Origin: Maribacter sp. MMG018 | Lineage (GTDB): Bacteria > Bacteroidota > Bacteroidia > Flavobacteriales > Flavobacteriaceae | DNA: 64,000 nucleotides | Assembly (NCBI RefSeq): GCF_018100785.1 | Contig: NZ_JAGJEC010000003.1 | Span: 1 to 64,000 of the forward strand | Reading direction: 5' to 3' | In this document: positions 42,796 to 52,231 of the stretch, one piece after another | Layout: each line of letters begins with the position of its first letter | Numbering within the stretch: the first letter of the stretch is position 1 | The notes under the pieces: generated by a model | The model's database searches: none | Seen by the model: only the letters and a program-made list of their open reading frames with translations | What the model was told of the DNA's origin: nothing | Position numbers and translations under genes: made by a program

Positions 42796-42838
42796 AATTA
42801 TATTGAATGGATTATTGTACCACAAGGATACTAAAAAT

Positions 42839-44782
42839 TTAAGATTGAACAATTTTTAAATTTGAGTTGCTTTTTGAGCCGTCAACGGTAGCCTCCGATT
42901 TTTCATCAAACTCGCACAAGTCAGAATTTTTGGAAACATATTCGGGCACAATTTCTTTCATCAATTTAACGGTATTGCCATTAAAGAACATGTTGGTAAT
43001 ACATAGTTCATCGATTTTAGAGCGCACCTTGGCATAATCCAACTCACGTACCTTACTAATTTTAATTTTTTGATGGTAGGTAGGCATGGTATTTTCACCA
43101 TTGGCCAACAACTCCTCATACAATTTTTCCCCTGGGCGCAGGCCGGTAATTTTTATGTCGATATCTTCGGGATACCTCAATCCTGAGAGCTTGATCATAT
43201 TCTTGGCCAAATCGAAAATTTTCACCGATTCTCCCATATCAAAGATGAAAATCTCACCTCCTTCACCCATGGCCCCAGCTTCCAATACCAATTGGGAAGC
43301 TTCCGGTATGGTCATAAAATAGCGGGTAATATCTTTATGGGTCAAGGTCAAAGGCCCACCTTTTTCTATTTGCTTTCTAAACAATGGAATAACAGATCCG
43401 TTGGATCCCAAAACGTTCCCGAACCTTGTCGTAATAAACTTGGTCTTGTTTTCTTTTTGCATACAACTAATGTACATCTCGGCAATACGCTTAGAAGCCC
43501 CCATAACATTGGTAGGGTTCACCGCCTTGTCCGTAGATACAAAAACAAATTTCTCTACTCCGTGAACCAATGAAAGGTCCGCAACGGTCTTGGTGCCCGC
43601 AATATTGATCTTGATAGCCTCGTAAGAATTATATTCCATTAAAGGAACGTGCTTATAGGCTGCCGCATGAAAGACCATGTTAGGACGATGTTCCATAAAC
43701 AAGGCGTTCATTCTGTTTTTGTCTCGAACATCACTTACAATGGGAATAAAATTATGACACCCGTTTTGTTTCAGTTCTTGCTGTAGATCGTACAAAGCAG
43801 ATTCTGCAGAGTCTATTATAATTAATGATTTATAAGAATAAGAACATATTTGACGTACTATTTCACTTCCAATAGAACCGGCACCCCCGGTTACCATAAT
43901 AGTTTTGTTCAACAGCTCCATCTCTATTTTACTATTCTTTATCTTGATCGGTGGGCGATCCAATAAATCTTCTATCTGTACCTGTTTGATTTGCGAAACC
44001 TTCAGCTCACCGTTGATCCAATCTTCAATAGGCGGTACAATTTTAACTACGATAGGCAGATCCACCAATCCTTCCACTGTTTTACGAAGTCTGGTAGCGT
44101 CTATGTTTTGTATGGAGAAAATAATCTCCGAAATATTGTTTTTGGCTATAAAGGACTCTGTCAATGATTTTCTTGAAAACACTGGCACCCCATTTATATT
44201 TTTTCCAATTTTTTTGGGGTCCCTGTCCACATAACCCAACACCTTGTATTTACTTTGGGCATGACTTGTAATGGCTCCATGTGTTAGCACTCCCGAATCT
44301 CCCGCACCATAAATAAGTACGTTTTTATAGGCCTTGTCCATGCTATGCATTCTATTGTAAATGGATTTGAATACAAATCGTGATGCGGTCAGACCAATAA
44401 AGGTGATCAAACTGTTTATAATTATAATGGATAAGGGAATGGTAAAGACATTTAGAATACCAAACATTCTATTGGCAAGCACCACAAAAATGACCAAGAT
44501 ACTTGATAAACAAACGGCATTAAAAATATTATAGACATCCCTTACCCCCGTATGGCGTACAACTCCTTTGTAAGAGCCCACGATAAGGAAAGCGATCAAA
44601 GCCGTTACCAATACCAAAGGCAATTGCACCAATAAATTCTCTACCTTAAAATTCAAGGTTAGGTTAAATCGTATCAAATATGACAATACGAACGAGCAGC
44701 CTATCGTGGCAAGATCTATGACCAATACCAACCACTTAGAGGCGTAACGCTGACTATTATAAGCTAGGTATTTTTGTATCAT
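42839..44782 (-). CDS. membrane-bound nucleotide-sugar 4,6-dehydratase (CapD/WbpM type)
   Basis: This 647-residue protein has four N-terminal transmembrane helices (residues about 17-135), a CoA-binding-like/Rossmann region (VLIYGAGDSGVL) and a C-terminal extended SDR with TGGAGSIGSE (about residue 295), AAAYKHVPLME and FGNVLGSNGSV. The family makes UDP-2-acetamido-2,6-dideoxy-hexos-4-ulose from UDP-GlcNAc, feeding rare amino-sugar synthesis. The DegT aminotransferase gene upstream overlaps by four bases and probably acts on its product. Likely supplies the initiating or an early sugar of the polymer. Confidence 0.9.
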   Translation of the reverse strand: MIQKYLAYNSQRYASKWLVLVIDLATIGCSFVLSYLIRFNLTLNFKVENLLVQLPLVLVTALIAFLIVGSYKGVVRHTGVRDVYNIFNAVCLSSILVIFVVLANRMFGILNVFTIPLSIIIINSLITFIGLTASRFVFKSIYNRMHSMDKAYKNVLIYGAGDSGVLTHGAITSHAQSKYKVLGYVDRDPKKIGKNINGVPVFSRKSLTESFIAKNNISEIIFSIQNIDATRLRKTVEGLVDLPIVVKIVPPIEDWINGELKVSQIKQVQIEDLLDRPPIKIKNSKIEMELLNKTIMVTGGAGSIGSEIVRQICSYSYKSLIIIDSAESALYDLQQELKQNGCHNFIPIVSDVRDKNRMNALFMEHRPNMVFHAAAYKHVPLMEYNSYEAIKINIAGTKTVADLSLVHGVEKFVFVSTDKAVNPTNVMGASKRIAEMYISCMQKENKTKFITTRFGNVLGSNGSVIPLFRKQIEKGGPLTLTHKDITRYFMTIPEASQLVLEAGAMGEGGEIFIFDMGESVKIFDLAKNMIKLSGLRYPEDIDIKITGLRPGEKLYEELLANGENTMPTYHQKIKISKVRELDYAKVRSKIDELCITNMFFNGNTVKLMKEIVPEYVSKNSDLCEFDEKSEATVDGSKSNSNLKIVQS

Positions 44783-45900
44783 GATAAAACGTTTTTAATG
44801 ATAGAAACAACACGCTCCAAATCTTCGGAAGTTAAATTGGAGCCACTGGGCAAGCACAGACCTCGTTCAAAAAGATCTTCCGAAGTTCCATCCATAAACC
44901 GTTCATACTTATTAAAAATAGGTTGCAAATGCAATGGTTTCCACAACGGCCTAGATTCTATGTTTTCATCCAATAAAACCGTCCTGATCTTTTCTCGCAT
45001 ATCATAAGATGGTGTTAAGATACAACTTAACCATCTATTTGAAAAACAACCATCTGGCTCCGGCAAAAATGTAATTTCCTTAAAACCGTTCAAGGCATCA
45101 AAGTAAAATGTATGATTTGCCCTTCTTGCGGCTACCCTATCGGCCAAAACCTCCATTTGTCCTCTTCCGATGCCGGCCAGCACATTGCTCAACCTATAAT
45201 TATAACCTACATGACTGTGTTGGTAGTGGGGTGCGTCGTCTCTGGCCTGGGTGGCCAAGAACACCGCTTTTTCCTTGTATGCCTTATTCTTTGACACCAA
45301 AGCACCTCCTCCAGAAGTAGTGATGATCTTATTTCCATTAAAAGATAATATACCAATATCCCCAAAAGTTCCACAGCGTATACCTTTATAGGTACTTCCC
45401 AAAGCCTCCGCACTATCCTCTAAAACGGGAATATCAAATTCATCCGCCACTTCACGGATCTCATCTACCTTATAGGGCATACCGTACAAATGCACGGCAA
45501 GGATCGCTTTCGGTTTCTTGTATTCCTTTATCCGGTTTACAATAGCCTCGCGCAACAACACCGGAGACATGTTCCACGTATCCGTTTCACTATCTACAAA
45601 AACAGGTTTTGCTCCTAAATAAAGAATGGGATTGGCGGAAGCGGAAAATGTAAAACTTTGACAAAGAACCTCATCACCGGCCCCAACACCCAACAGTTCC
45701 AGTCCCAAATGAATGGCCCCTGTACCAGAACTCAATGCGGCCACATGCGCTCCATTTCCCAGGTTTTCCTCAATGGCCTTTTCAAAGGCGTTGACGTTGG
45801 GTCCCAACGGGGCAATCCAATTGGTATCGAAAGCTTCGGCTACGTATTTTTGTTCAGTACCCCCCATGTGCGGGGAAGAGAGCCAAATTTTGGTAGGCAT
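44779..45900 (-). CDS. DegT/DnrJ/EryC1-type PLP aminotransferase
   Basis: 373 residues from the ATG at 45900 (a TTG at 45915 would add five). Motifs: ALSSGTGAIHLGLE, VLEDSAEALGS with the cofactor aspartate, and SFNGNKIITTSGGG with the PLP-binding lysine (K191). The family transaminates 4-keto sugar nucleotides; with the adjacent dehydratase it should yield a UDP-4-amino-4,6-dideoxy sugar, the precursor of bacillosamine-type residues. First gene of the minus-strand operon; ATGA overlap with the dehydratase. Confidence 0.9.
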   Translation of the reverse strand: MPTKIWLSSPHMGGTEQKYVAEAFDTNWIAPLGPNVNAFEKAIEENLGNGAHVAALSSGTGAIHLGLELLGVGAGDEVLCQSFTFSASANPILYLGAKPVFVDSETDTWNMSPVLLREAIVNRIKEYKKPKAILAVHLYGMPYKVDEIREVADEFDIPVLEDSAEALGSTYKGIRCGTFGDIGILSFNGNKIITTSGGGALVSKNKAYKEKAVFLATQARDDAPHYQHSHVGYNYRLSNVLAGIGRGQMEVLADRVAARRANHTFYFDALNGFKEITFLPEPDGCFSNRWLSCILTPSYDMREKIRTVLLDENIESRPLWKPLHLQPIFNKYERFMDGTSEDLFERGLCLPSGSNLTSEDLERVVSIIKNVLS

Positions 45901-45936
45901 TAAAGTGGTTTTCAATGGTTCAAGTGTTTAGGGTTA

Positions 45937-45944
45937 CAAATATA
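45937..45944 (-). promoter_or_regulatory. TAnnTTTG -7 element of the Wza/Wzc operon
   Basis: On the minus strand TATATTTG preceded by AGTTC, identical over 13 bases to the element at 38761-38773. It lies 37 bp before the aminotransferase start. Confidence 0.5.
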
Positions 45945-46103
45945 GAACTCAAAATTAAGTATACCACTCCTTATTCACGAGAATTAAGAACATAATTCGT
46001 TTAATACATGCAAATTATCGGTTAAAGGATTTAACAGGTCCATTTTAACGGCACTTCATGTTTTTCACCCCTTTAAATAACATATACATCTAAAATACAT
46101 TTT

Positions 46104-46152
46104 CTAATCGTAAGTTATTTTTTAATCTTTGTCTTTTTAACTCCTAATCGTA
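46104..46152 (+). repeat. short direct repeat before the Ugd gene
   Basis: CTAATCGTA occurs at 46104-46112 and 46144-46152, 40 bp apart, the second only four bases before the ATG. Possible regulatory repeat; could be chance. Confidence 0.3.
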
Positions 46153-46155
46153 GAA

Positions 46156-47553
46156 ATGAAAAAGATTACAAAAATATGCTGTATCGGTGCTGGCTACGTT
46201 GGCGGCCCTACTATGTCCGTCATCGCCAACCAATGTCCTGAAATACAGGTAACCGTGGTAGACATTAACGAAGACAGAATAGCACAATGGAATACGGAAG
46301 ACTTGGATAAGCTTCCCATTTACGAACCAGGGCTTAAAGAAATTGTAGGGGAAAGTAGAGACAAAAACCTCTTCTTCTCTACTGATGTGGACCAAGCTAT
46401 CGATGAGGCGGAAATGATCTTTATATCGGTCAACACTCCTACCAAAACCTACGGAAAAGGAAAAGGACAGGCAGCCGATCTTAAATTTATAGAACTTTGT
46501 GCCCGTAATATTGCCAGAGTCGCCAAAGACGATAAAATCGTAGTAGAAAAATCGACCCTACCGGTAAGAACGGCCCAGGCCATACAGAATATCTTGGACA
46601 ATACCGGTAATTCGGTAAACTTTGAAATACTTTCCAACCCTGAATTTTTGGCCGAGGGTACCGCTATAAACGATCTTTTAAATGCAGACCGCGTATTGAT
46701 CGGTGGTAATGACACTCCTTCTGGGCAAGAGGCAAAAGACGCCTTAAGCTGGGTATACGAACACTGGCTTCCAAAAGAACGTATTTTACAGACCAATGTA
46801 TGGTCGTCAGAGCTTTCTAAATTGGTAGCTAATGCCTTTTTGGCACAGCGGGTCTCTTCCATTAACACCATTTCTGCCTTGTGCGAAAAAACAGATGCGA
46901 ATATCCAAGAAATCTCCAAGGCCATTGGTTACGACAGCCGAATCGGACCTAAATTCTTAAATGCCTCCGTTGGTTTTGGGGGATCATGCTTTCAAAAAGA
47001 CATCCTTAACCTCGTGTACATAGCAAGGTCGTATGGTCTGGAAGAAGTAGCGGATTATTGGGAACAGGTCATCATTGCCAACGACTACCAAAAAAGTAGG
47101 TTCGCCGAAAATATCATTTCTACCCTATACAACACTATTTCAGGAAAAAAAATAGTGCTTTATGGATGGGCATTTAAAAAGGACACGAACGATACCCGGG
47201 AGTCTCCGGCCATCTCTGTAGCCGATGCGCTTTTAGAGGAAAAAGCTGAAATTTTGGTATACGACCCCAAGGTTACCGAAGAACGCATTTATGCCGATCT
47301 AGATTATTTAAACACGCGCTCACCTGAAGAGAACAGGGCTTTGCTAAAGGTCACCAACGACCCCATAAGGGCAACGGAAGATGCCCACGCCATTGCCATT
47401 TTAACGGAATGGGATGAGTTTAAAGGGTACGACTGGAAAAAAATTTACGATCAAATGCTAAAACCTGCCTTTGTATTTGATGGTAGACGCTTGCTGGATA
47501 CCGAAAAAATGAACAGCATTGGTTTTAATTATTACAAAATAGGCCAATCATGA
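46156..47553 (+). CDS. ugd: UDP-glucose 6-dehydrogenase
   Basis: This 465-residue protein has GAGYVGGP (residues about 11-18), EPGLKEIV, the [11 protein letters not shown] block and the catalytic cysteine C278 in [11 protein letters not shown], with [13 protein letters not shown] near the end. The [16 protein letters not shown] pattern matches the animal-type UDP-glucose dehydrogenases rather than the short bacterial ones. It oxidises UDP-glucose to UDP-glucuronate with two NAD. The next gene, overlapping by ATGA, is a UDP-glucuronate epimerase, so the pair makes UDP-GlcA and UDP-GalA. Confidence 0.9.
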   Translation: MKKITKICCIGAGYVGGPTMSVIANQCPEIQVTVVDINEDRIAQWNTEDLDKLPIYEPGLKEIVGESRDKNLFFSTDVDQAIDEAEMIFISVNTPTKTYGKGKGQAADLKFIELCARNIARVAKDDKIVVEKSTLPVRTAQAIQNILDNTGNSVNFEILSNPEFLAEGTAINDLLNADRVLIGGNDTPSGQEAKDALSWVYEHWLPKERILQTNVWSSELSKLVANAFLAQRVSSINTISALCEKTDANIQEISKAIGYDSRIGPKFLNASVGFGGSCFQKDILNLVYIARSYGLEEVADYWEQVIIANDYQKSRFAENIISTLYNTISGKKIVLYGWAFKKDTNDTRESPAISVADALLEEKAEILVYDPKVTEERIYADLDYLNTRSPEENRALLKVTNDPIRATEDAHAIAILTEWDEFKGYDWKKIYDQMLKPAFVFDGRRLLDTEKMNSIGFNYYKIGQS

Positions 47554-48584
47554 AAATTTTAGTAACAGGTGCCGCAGGTTTTATAGGTTTTTATGTGGCC
47601 AAGTCCCTTTTAGCGAAAGGCCATATCGTAGTAGGTTTGGACAACATCAATGATTACTACGATGTGAACCTTAAATATGCCCGGCTACAACAATTGGGAA
47701 TCAAAAAAAGCGATGCGGAACCATTCAATGTAATTGCAAAAAGCGAAAGCCAACCAGCTTTCTCTTTTGTTCGAATGGCTTTGGAAGATCGGGAACAACT
47801 TCCTAAATTATTTAAGAACGAGGCTTTCGACAAAGTCTGTAACTTGGCGGCACAGGCCGGCGTTCGTTATAGCTTGGAAAATCCCGAAGCCTATGTGGAT
47901 AGTAATTTGGTAGGTTTTTTAAATGTTCTGGAATGTTGCCGCAACTATAACATAAAGCACTTGGTGTATGCCAGTAGCTCCAGCGTATATGGGCTTAATG
48001 AAAAAATACCGTTTGAAACCACTGACTCTGTGGACCATCCGGTGAGTTTGTATGCAGCTACCAAAAAGAGTAACGAATTAATGGCCCATTCATACGGGCA
48101 CCTGTATGGTTTCAAAACCACAGGTTTACGCTTTTTTACGGTATATGGCCCTTGGGGAAGACCCGATATGGCGATGTTTTTGTTTACCGATGCCATTATC
48201 AACGACCGACCTATCAAAGTCTTCAACAATGGAAAATTGGAACGGGACTTCACTTATATCGACGATATTACCGAAGGGGTCGTACGTATTATGGAAACCC
48301 CTATAACCGATACCGTTTCTAAAAAAGACCATTACAAGGTCTATAATATCGGCAATAGCAAATCGGTAAAATTGATGGACTTTATAACCGCCATAGAAAA
48401 AAGCCTGGGCAAGGTCGCAAAAAAGGAAATGCTGCCCATGCAGGCGGGGGATGTAGAGCGAACTTGGGCCAATGTAGATGACCTCATAGCCGATTACGGA
48501 TATAGCCCCAACACCCCCATACAAAAAGGCGTACAGCATTTTGTGGATTGGTATAAGGAATATTACACCCCATTAGAACAATAA
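47550..48584 (+). CDS. UDP-glucuronate 4-epimerase-like SDR
   Basis: This 344-residue extended SDR has GAAGFIG (residues 7-13), [17 protein letters not shown] (typical of UDP-GlcA epimerases), catalytic SSSSVYG and YAATKKSNE (Y-x3-K), and [13 protein letters not shown]. It should interconvert UDP-glucuronate and UDP-galacturonate. The first four bases overlap the stop of the dehydrogenase gene. Related bacterial genes occur in capsule loci with uronic acids. Confidence 0.9.
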   Translation: MKILVTGAAGFIGFYVAKSLLAKGHIVVGLDNINDYYDVNLKYARLQQLGIKKSDAEPFNVIAKSESQPAFSFVRMALEDREQLPKLFKNEAFDKVCNLAAQAGVRYSLENPEAYVDSNLVGFLNVLECCRNYNIKHLVYASSSSVYGLNEKIPFETTDSVDHPVSLYAATKKSNELMAHSYGHLYGFKTTGLRFFTVYGPWGRPDMAMFLFTDAIINDRPIKVFNNGKLERDFTYIDDITEGVVRIMETPITDTVSKKDHYKVYNIGNSKSVKLMDFITAIEKSLGKVAKKEMLPMQAGDVERTWANVDDLIADYGYSPNTPIQKGVQHFVDWYKEYYTPLEQ

Positions 48585-48705
48585 CCCAATAAAATGCATG
48601 TTGTTAACATACATATATCGGTTAAACGATTTTAAATGCCTTTGACATAAAAAATTGCTCCATAAACCAAAGTGAACAACATATTTGCAAAATCAAAACA
48701 AATAC

Positions 48706-49704
48706 ATGAATTTATACGACCTTAATTCAGCATATCATATTTTAGTGACCGGGGGTGCCGGTTTTATCGGATCTAACCTTTGCACCGCTTTGCTAGAGAA
48801 TGGTAATCAAGTAACTTGCTTGGATAACTTTGCGACCGGAAAACGGGAAAACTTGGCTCCGTTGATGGACAATCCTAAATTCACCTTGATAGAAGGGGAC
48901 ATCCGTAATATAGAAGACTGTAAAAAAGCCTGTGAGGGCGTCGATTACATTTTACACCAAGCAGCGTTGGGATCGGTACCTAGATCTATTAACGACCCTA
49001 TTACCAGTAACGATGTAAACGTTTCCGGATTCTTGAATATGTTAGTGGCAGCCCGTGATGCAAAGGTCAAACGTTTTGTGTACGCCGCCAGTTCATCTAC
49101 TTATGGCGATTCTAAAAACATGCCCAAGGTTGAGGACATTATCGGGAAACCCCTTTCCCCCTACGCCATTACAAAATACGTGAACGAATTATATGCCGAT
49201 GTTTTCAGTAAAACCTACGGAATCGAAACCATAGGTTTGCGCTATTTTAATGTATTCGGCCGTAAACAAGACCCCAATGGGGCCTATGCAGCGGTCATCC
49301 CAAAATTCGTAATGCAATTAATGAAGCATGAATCGCCCATTATAAATGGTGATGGCACCTACTCTAGAGACTTTACCTATATAGACAATGTGATCCAAAT
49401 GAACGTTCGTGCCTTGGTCACCGAAAACCAAGACGCGTTAAATACCGTATATAATGTGGCTTTTGGGGAACGTACCGATTTAAACGAACTTACCCAGTTG
49501 CTTAAAGAATACCTAAGCGCCTATGACGAAAAGATCGCCACTATCGAAAACACTTATGGCCCAACCCGAGCCGGAGATGTTCCGCATTCTTTGGCCTCTA
49601 TCGACAAAGCGAAGGAATTATTGGGTTATGCCCCGCAGTACGACATTAAAACAGGGCTGAAAGAAGCCGTGGACTGGTATTGGAAAAATTTAAAAAATGA
49701 ATAG
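48706..49704 (+). CDS. UDP-N-acetylglucosamine / uronate 4-epimerase (WbpP/TviC type)
   Basis: 332 residues from the ATG at 48706 (a TTG seven codons earlier is less likely). Extended SDR motifs: GGAGFIGSN, ALGSVPRSINDPI (WbpP-type signature), AASSSTYG, YAITKYVNE and NVFGRKQDPNGAYAAVIP. This group epimerises UDP-GlcNAc or UDP-GlcNAcA to the galacto form. Together with the next gene it forms the TviB/TviC pair used for UDP-GalNAcA in Vi-type polysaccharides. Confidence 0.88.
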   Translation: MNLYDLNSAYHILVTGGAGFIGSNLCTALLENGNQVTCLDNFATGKRENLAPLMDNPKFTLIEGDIRNIEDCKKACEGVDYILHQAALGSVPRSINDPITSNDVNVSGFLNMLVAARDAKVKRFVYAASSSTYGDSKNMPKVEDIIGKPLSPYAITKYVNELYADVFSKTYGIETIGLRYFNVFGRKQDPNGAYAAVIPKFVMQLMKHESPIINGDGTYSRDFTYIDNVIQMNVRALVTENQDALNTVYNVAFGERTDLNELTQLLKEYLSAYDEKIATIENTYGPTRAGDVPHSLASIDKAKELLGYAPQYDIKTGLKEAVDWYWKNLKNE

Positions 49705-49857
49705 TAGCGTTGGCTCCGTTCTATATCGCCTAAAACAATGAGAGAGTGAAGCGGGCTTACATGCAAACACAAAGAAATAAAGCACAGTACTACTAATTAA
49801 ATAAAAAACAATCGAATGCTGCGCATCGCAAAGCATCCAAACAAGGAACTTTAAAAT

Positions 49858-51138
49858 ATGAACAACATTAAAATTGCCGTTATAGGATTAGGGTATGTAG
49901 GCCTGCCACTTGCTAGATTATTTGCTACCAAATACCCTGTTATTGGGTTCGATATCAATGCCGGACGTGTTGCCGAGCTAAGAACAGGTCATGATAGCAC
50001 GTTGGAAGTGGAAGATGATATACTACAAGAGGTATTAAAAGAGTCTGCACACATGGAGACCGGACTGTTCTGTACCGATCAACTGGACGATATTGCCGAT
50101 TGCAATTATTATATTGTGACGGTTCCAACCCCAGTGGACCGTACCAACCGTCCTATTTTAACCCCTCTTTATAAAGCAAGCGAGACTGTTGGAAAAGTAT
50201 TAAAAAAAGGAGATACGGTTGTTTACGAATCTACCGTTTACCCAGGGGTAACCGAGGACGAATGTATTCCTGTATTGGAGAAAGTAAGTGGTTTGACCTA
50301 TAATAAAGATTTTTATGCCGGTTACTCCCCCGAACGTATCAACCCCGGAGACAAGGAACATACCGTAGAAAAAATATTAAAAGTAACTTCTGGATCTACT
50401 CCTGAAGTAGGTAAAAAGGTGGATGCCCTATATGCCTCGGTAATTACGGCAGGTACTCATTTGGCACCAACGATCAAAGTAGCCGAGGCCGCCAAGGTCA
50501 TCGAAAACTCTCAAAGGGACATTAACATTGCCTTTGTAAACGAATTGGCCAAAATATTCAACCTCATGGATATAGACACCCATGACGTGTTAAAAGCAGC
50601 TGGCACCAAGTGGAACTTTCTTCCTTTTAAACCGGGCTTGGTAGGCGGACACTGTATAGGTGTGGATCCTTATTACTTGGCTCAAAAAGCGCAGGAATAT
50701 GGCTACCACCCAGAGATTATTCTGGCAGGTAGACGCATGAACGACACCATGGGGAAATATGTAGCCTCTGAGGTAGTGAAGCTCATGGTACAAAAAGATA
50801 TTAAAATAAAAGGCTGTAATATTTTGGTCTTGGGCATCACCTTTAAGGAGAATTGCCCGGATGTTCGTAACACCAAGGCCGTGGATGTCATCAATAATTT
50901 GGCAAGCTACGGCACCAATGTTGCCATATACGACCCTTGGGCCTCGCCAGCAGAGGTAACCCATGAATATGGTCTGGACATTACCAATACCATTCCGGAT
51001 CAAAAATTTGATGCCGTGGTATTGACCGTAGCTCATAAAGAATTTTTGAATTTGGACTTAAAAAACCTTTTAAACGACCAAGGTGTTATTTATGATGTAA
51101 AAGGTATTTTAGATGCCAATGTAGACGGTAGGCTATAA
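49858..51138 (+). CDS. UDP-N-acetyl-hexosamine 6-dehydrogenase (TviB/WbpO type)
   Basis: This 426-residue protein has GLGYVGLP (residues 10-17), FDINAGRVAEL, YSPERINPGD and catalytic C266 in VGGHCIGVDPYY, followed by KENCPDVRNTKAVD. This is the UDP-GlcNAc/UDP-GalNAc dehydrogenase pattern rather than the UDP-glucose type at 46.2 kb. Product: a UDP-N-acetyl-hexosaminuronic acid. Separated from the epimerase gene by 153 bp that contain an ATGCT-N11-AGCAT inverted repeat but no gene. Confidence 0.9.
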   Translation: MNNIKIAVIGLGYVGLPLARLFATKYPVIGFDINAGRVAELRTGHDSTLEVEDDILQEVLKESAHMETGLFCTDQLDDIADCNYYIVTVPTPVDRTNRPILTPLYKASETVGKVLKKGDTVVYESTVYPGVTEDECIPVLEKVSGLTYNKDFYAGYSPERINPGDKEHTVEKILKVTSGSTPEVGKKVDALYASVITAGTHLAPTIKVAEAAKVIENSQRDINIAFVNELAKIFNLMDIDTHDVLKAAGTKWNFLPFKPGLVGGHCIGVDPYYLAQKAQEYGYHPEIILAGRRMNDTMGKYVASEVVKLMVQKDIKIKGCNILVLGITFKENCPDVRNTKAVDVINNLASYGTNVAIYDPWASPAEVTHEYGLDITNTIPDQKFDAVVLTVAHKEFLNLDLKNLLNDQGVIYDVKGILDANVDGRL

Positions 51139-51205
51139 TTTTATAAAATAAATCCTATCTAAGTATAATTCAAGCATTCCCATCTGTCAATTAAAATCCA
51201 ATAAA

Positions 51206-52231
51206 ATGCCTACAAACCAAAAATCATCTTCAGAATACCCTTTGGTATCGGTGATTGTACCTGTTTATAATGTAGCGAATTACTTGGAAAGATGTATCGA
51301 AAGTATAATCCATCAGACCCATAAAAATTTGGATATTATTTTGGTAAATGATGGCTCTACCGACAATAGTGGGAGCCTATGTGACACCTTTACCACAAAA
51401 GATGATCGTATCCGTGTGGTGCATCAAAAAAATGGTGGCCTAAGCGCTGCTCGTAATACCGGAATGGGTATTATGAAAGGCGATTTCGTAATTTTTGTTG
51501 ACAGTGATGATTGGTTAAAAACCAAGATGATAGAAAAACTACTATCTTTTGCTTTAGAGCATAATTTAGAACTTGTAGAATGCGGCATCTTAAATAGTAG
51601 AGACTTAAACAACCATATAAATTCAACAGGTAATTCCTTTATAGAAAACCAATCAGAAGCTATGTTACGTTTGTTAAAAACAAACAATTTTTCTGTTTGG
51701 CGTAGAATATATTCAAAAAGAATAGTGGAAGGACGAAAATTTATTCCTGGGAAAATCAGCGAAGATGTATTCTTTACCATTGACAGTATCAATTTAATAG
51801 AAAAACAAGGTTTTATACCTGAAAAGCTTTACATATATAATACAGAAAATATTAGTATCACCAGAAGTCCATACAGTCTAAAAAAATTAGACGCCAAAGA
51901 CGCCCTTTATTACATTGTTGAAAAAACTAGAGGGTATGGAGAAGACATAAAAGCTCTTGCCGACCAATATTTACTTAGAGGATTAATAAATCATTACAAT
52001 CCTCTTTTTACACATGCTCATTTAGATCCTGACCTTAAACACCGTAAAGAATTAAAAAATGCTATTAAACAGGAAATGACCAAAATGAGACATTTAGGTA
52101 TTGAAAGTGGCGTTTCAAAAACAGAATCTTTTTTTCTAAAACTCCCCTTTTGGCTTTATGGTATAATTAGAAGAGTGAATAAAAAGCGAATAGATGTTCA
52201 ATTATATCTTTTGAAACGATTCAATGTCTAG
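51206..52231 (+). CDS. GT2 family glycosyltransferase
   Basis: This 341-residue GT-A fold enzyme has VSVIVPVYNVANYLERCIES, NDGSTDNSG, KNGGLSAARNTG and the metal-binding FVDSDDWL. The acceptor is unknown. The region from here on has a lower GC and more A-rich codons than the sugar-nucleotide genes upstream, common for the serotype-specific part of such loci. Its end overlaps the flippase gene by eight bases. Confidence 0.88.
   Translation: MPTNQKSSSEYPLVSVIVPVYNVANYLERCIESIIHQTHKNLDIILVNDGSTDNSGSLCDTFTTKDDRIRVVHQKNGGLSAARNTGMGIMKGDFVIFVDSDDWLKTKMIEKLLSFALEHNLELVECGILNSRDLNNHINSTGNSFIENQSEAMLRLLKTNNFSVWRRIYSKRIVEGRKFIPGKISEDVFFTIDSINLIEKQGFIPEKLYIYNTENISITRSPYSLKKLDAKDALYYIVEKTRGYGEDIKALADQYLLRGLINHYNPLFTHAHLDPDLKHRKELKNAIKQEMTKMRHLGIESGVSKTESFFLKLPFWLYGIIRRVNKKRIDVQLYLLKRFNV

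Noticed and set aside
49705-49857. Riboswitch or small RNA before the TviB-type gene
   Set aside because: There is one short inverted repeat (ATGCT/AGCAT) but no recognisable aptamer or T-tract.
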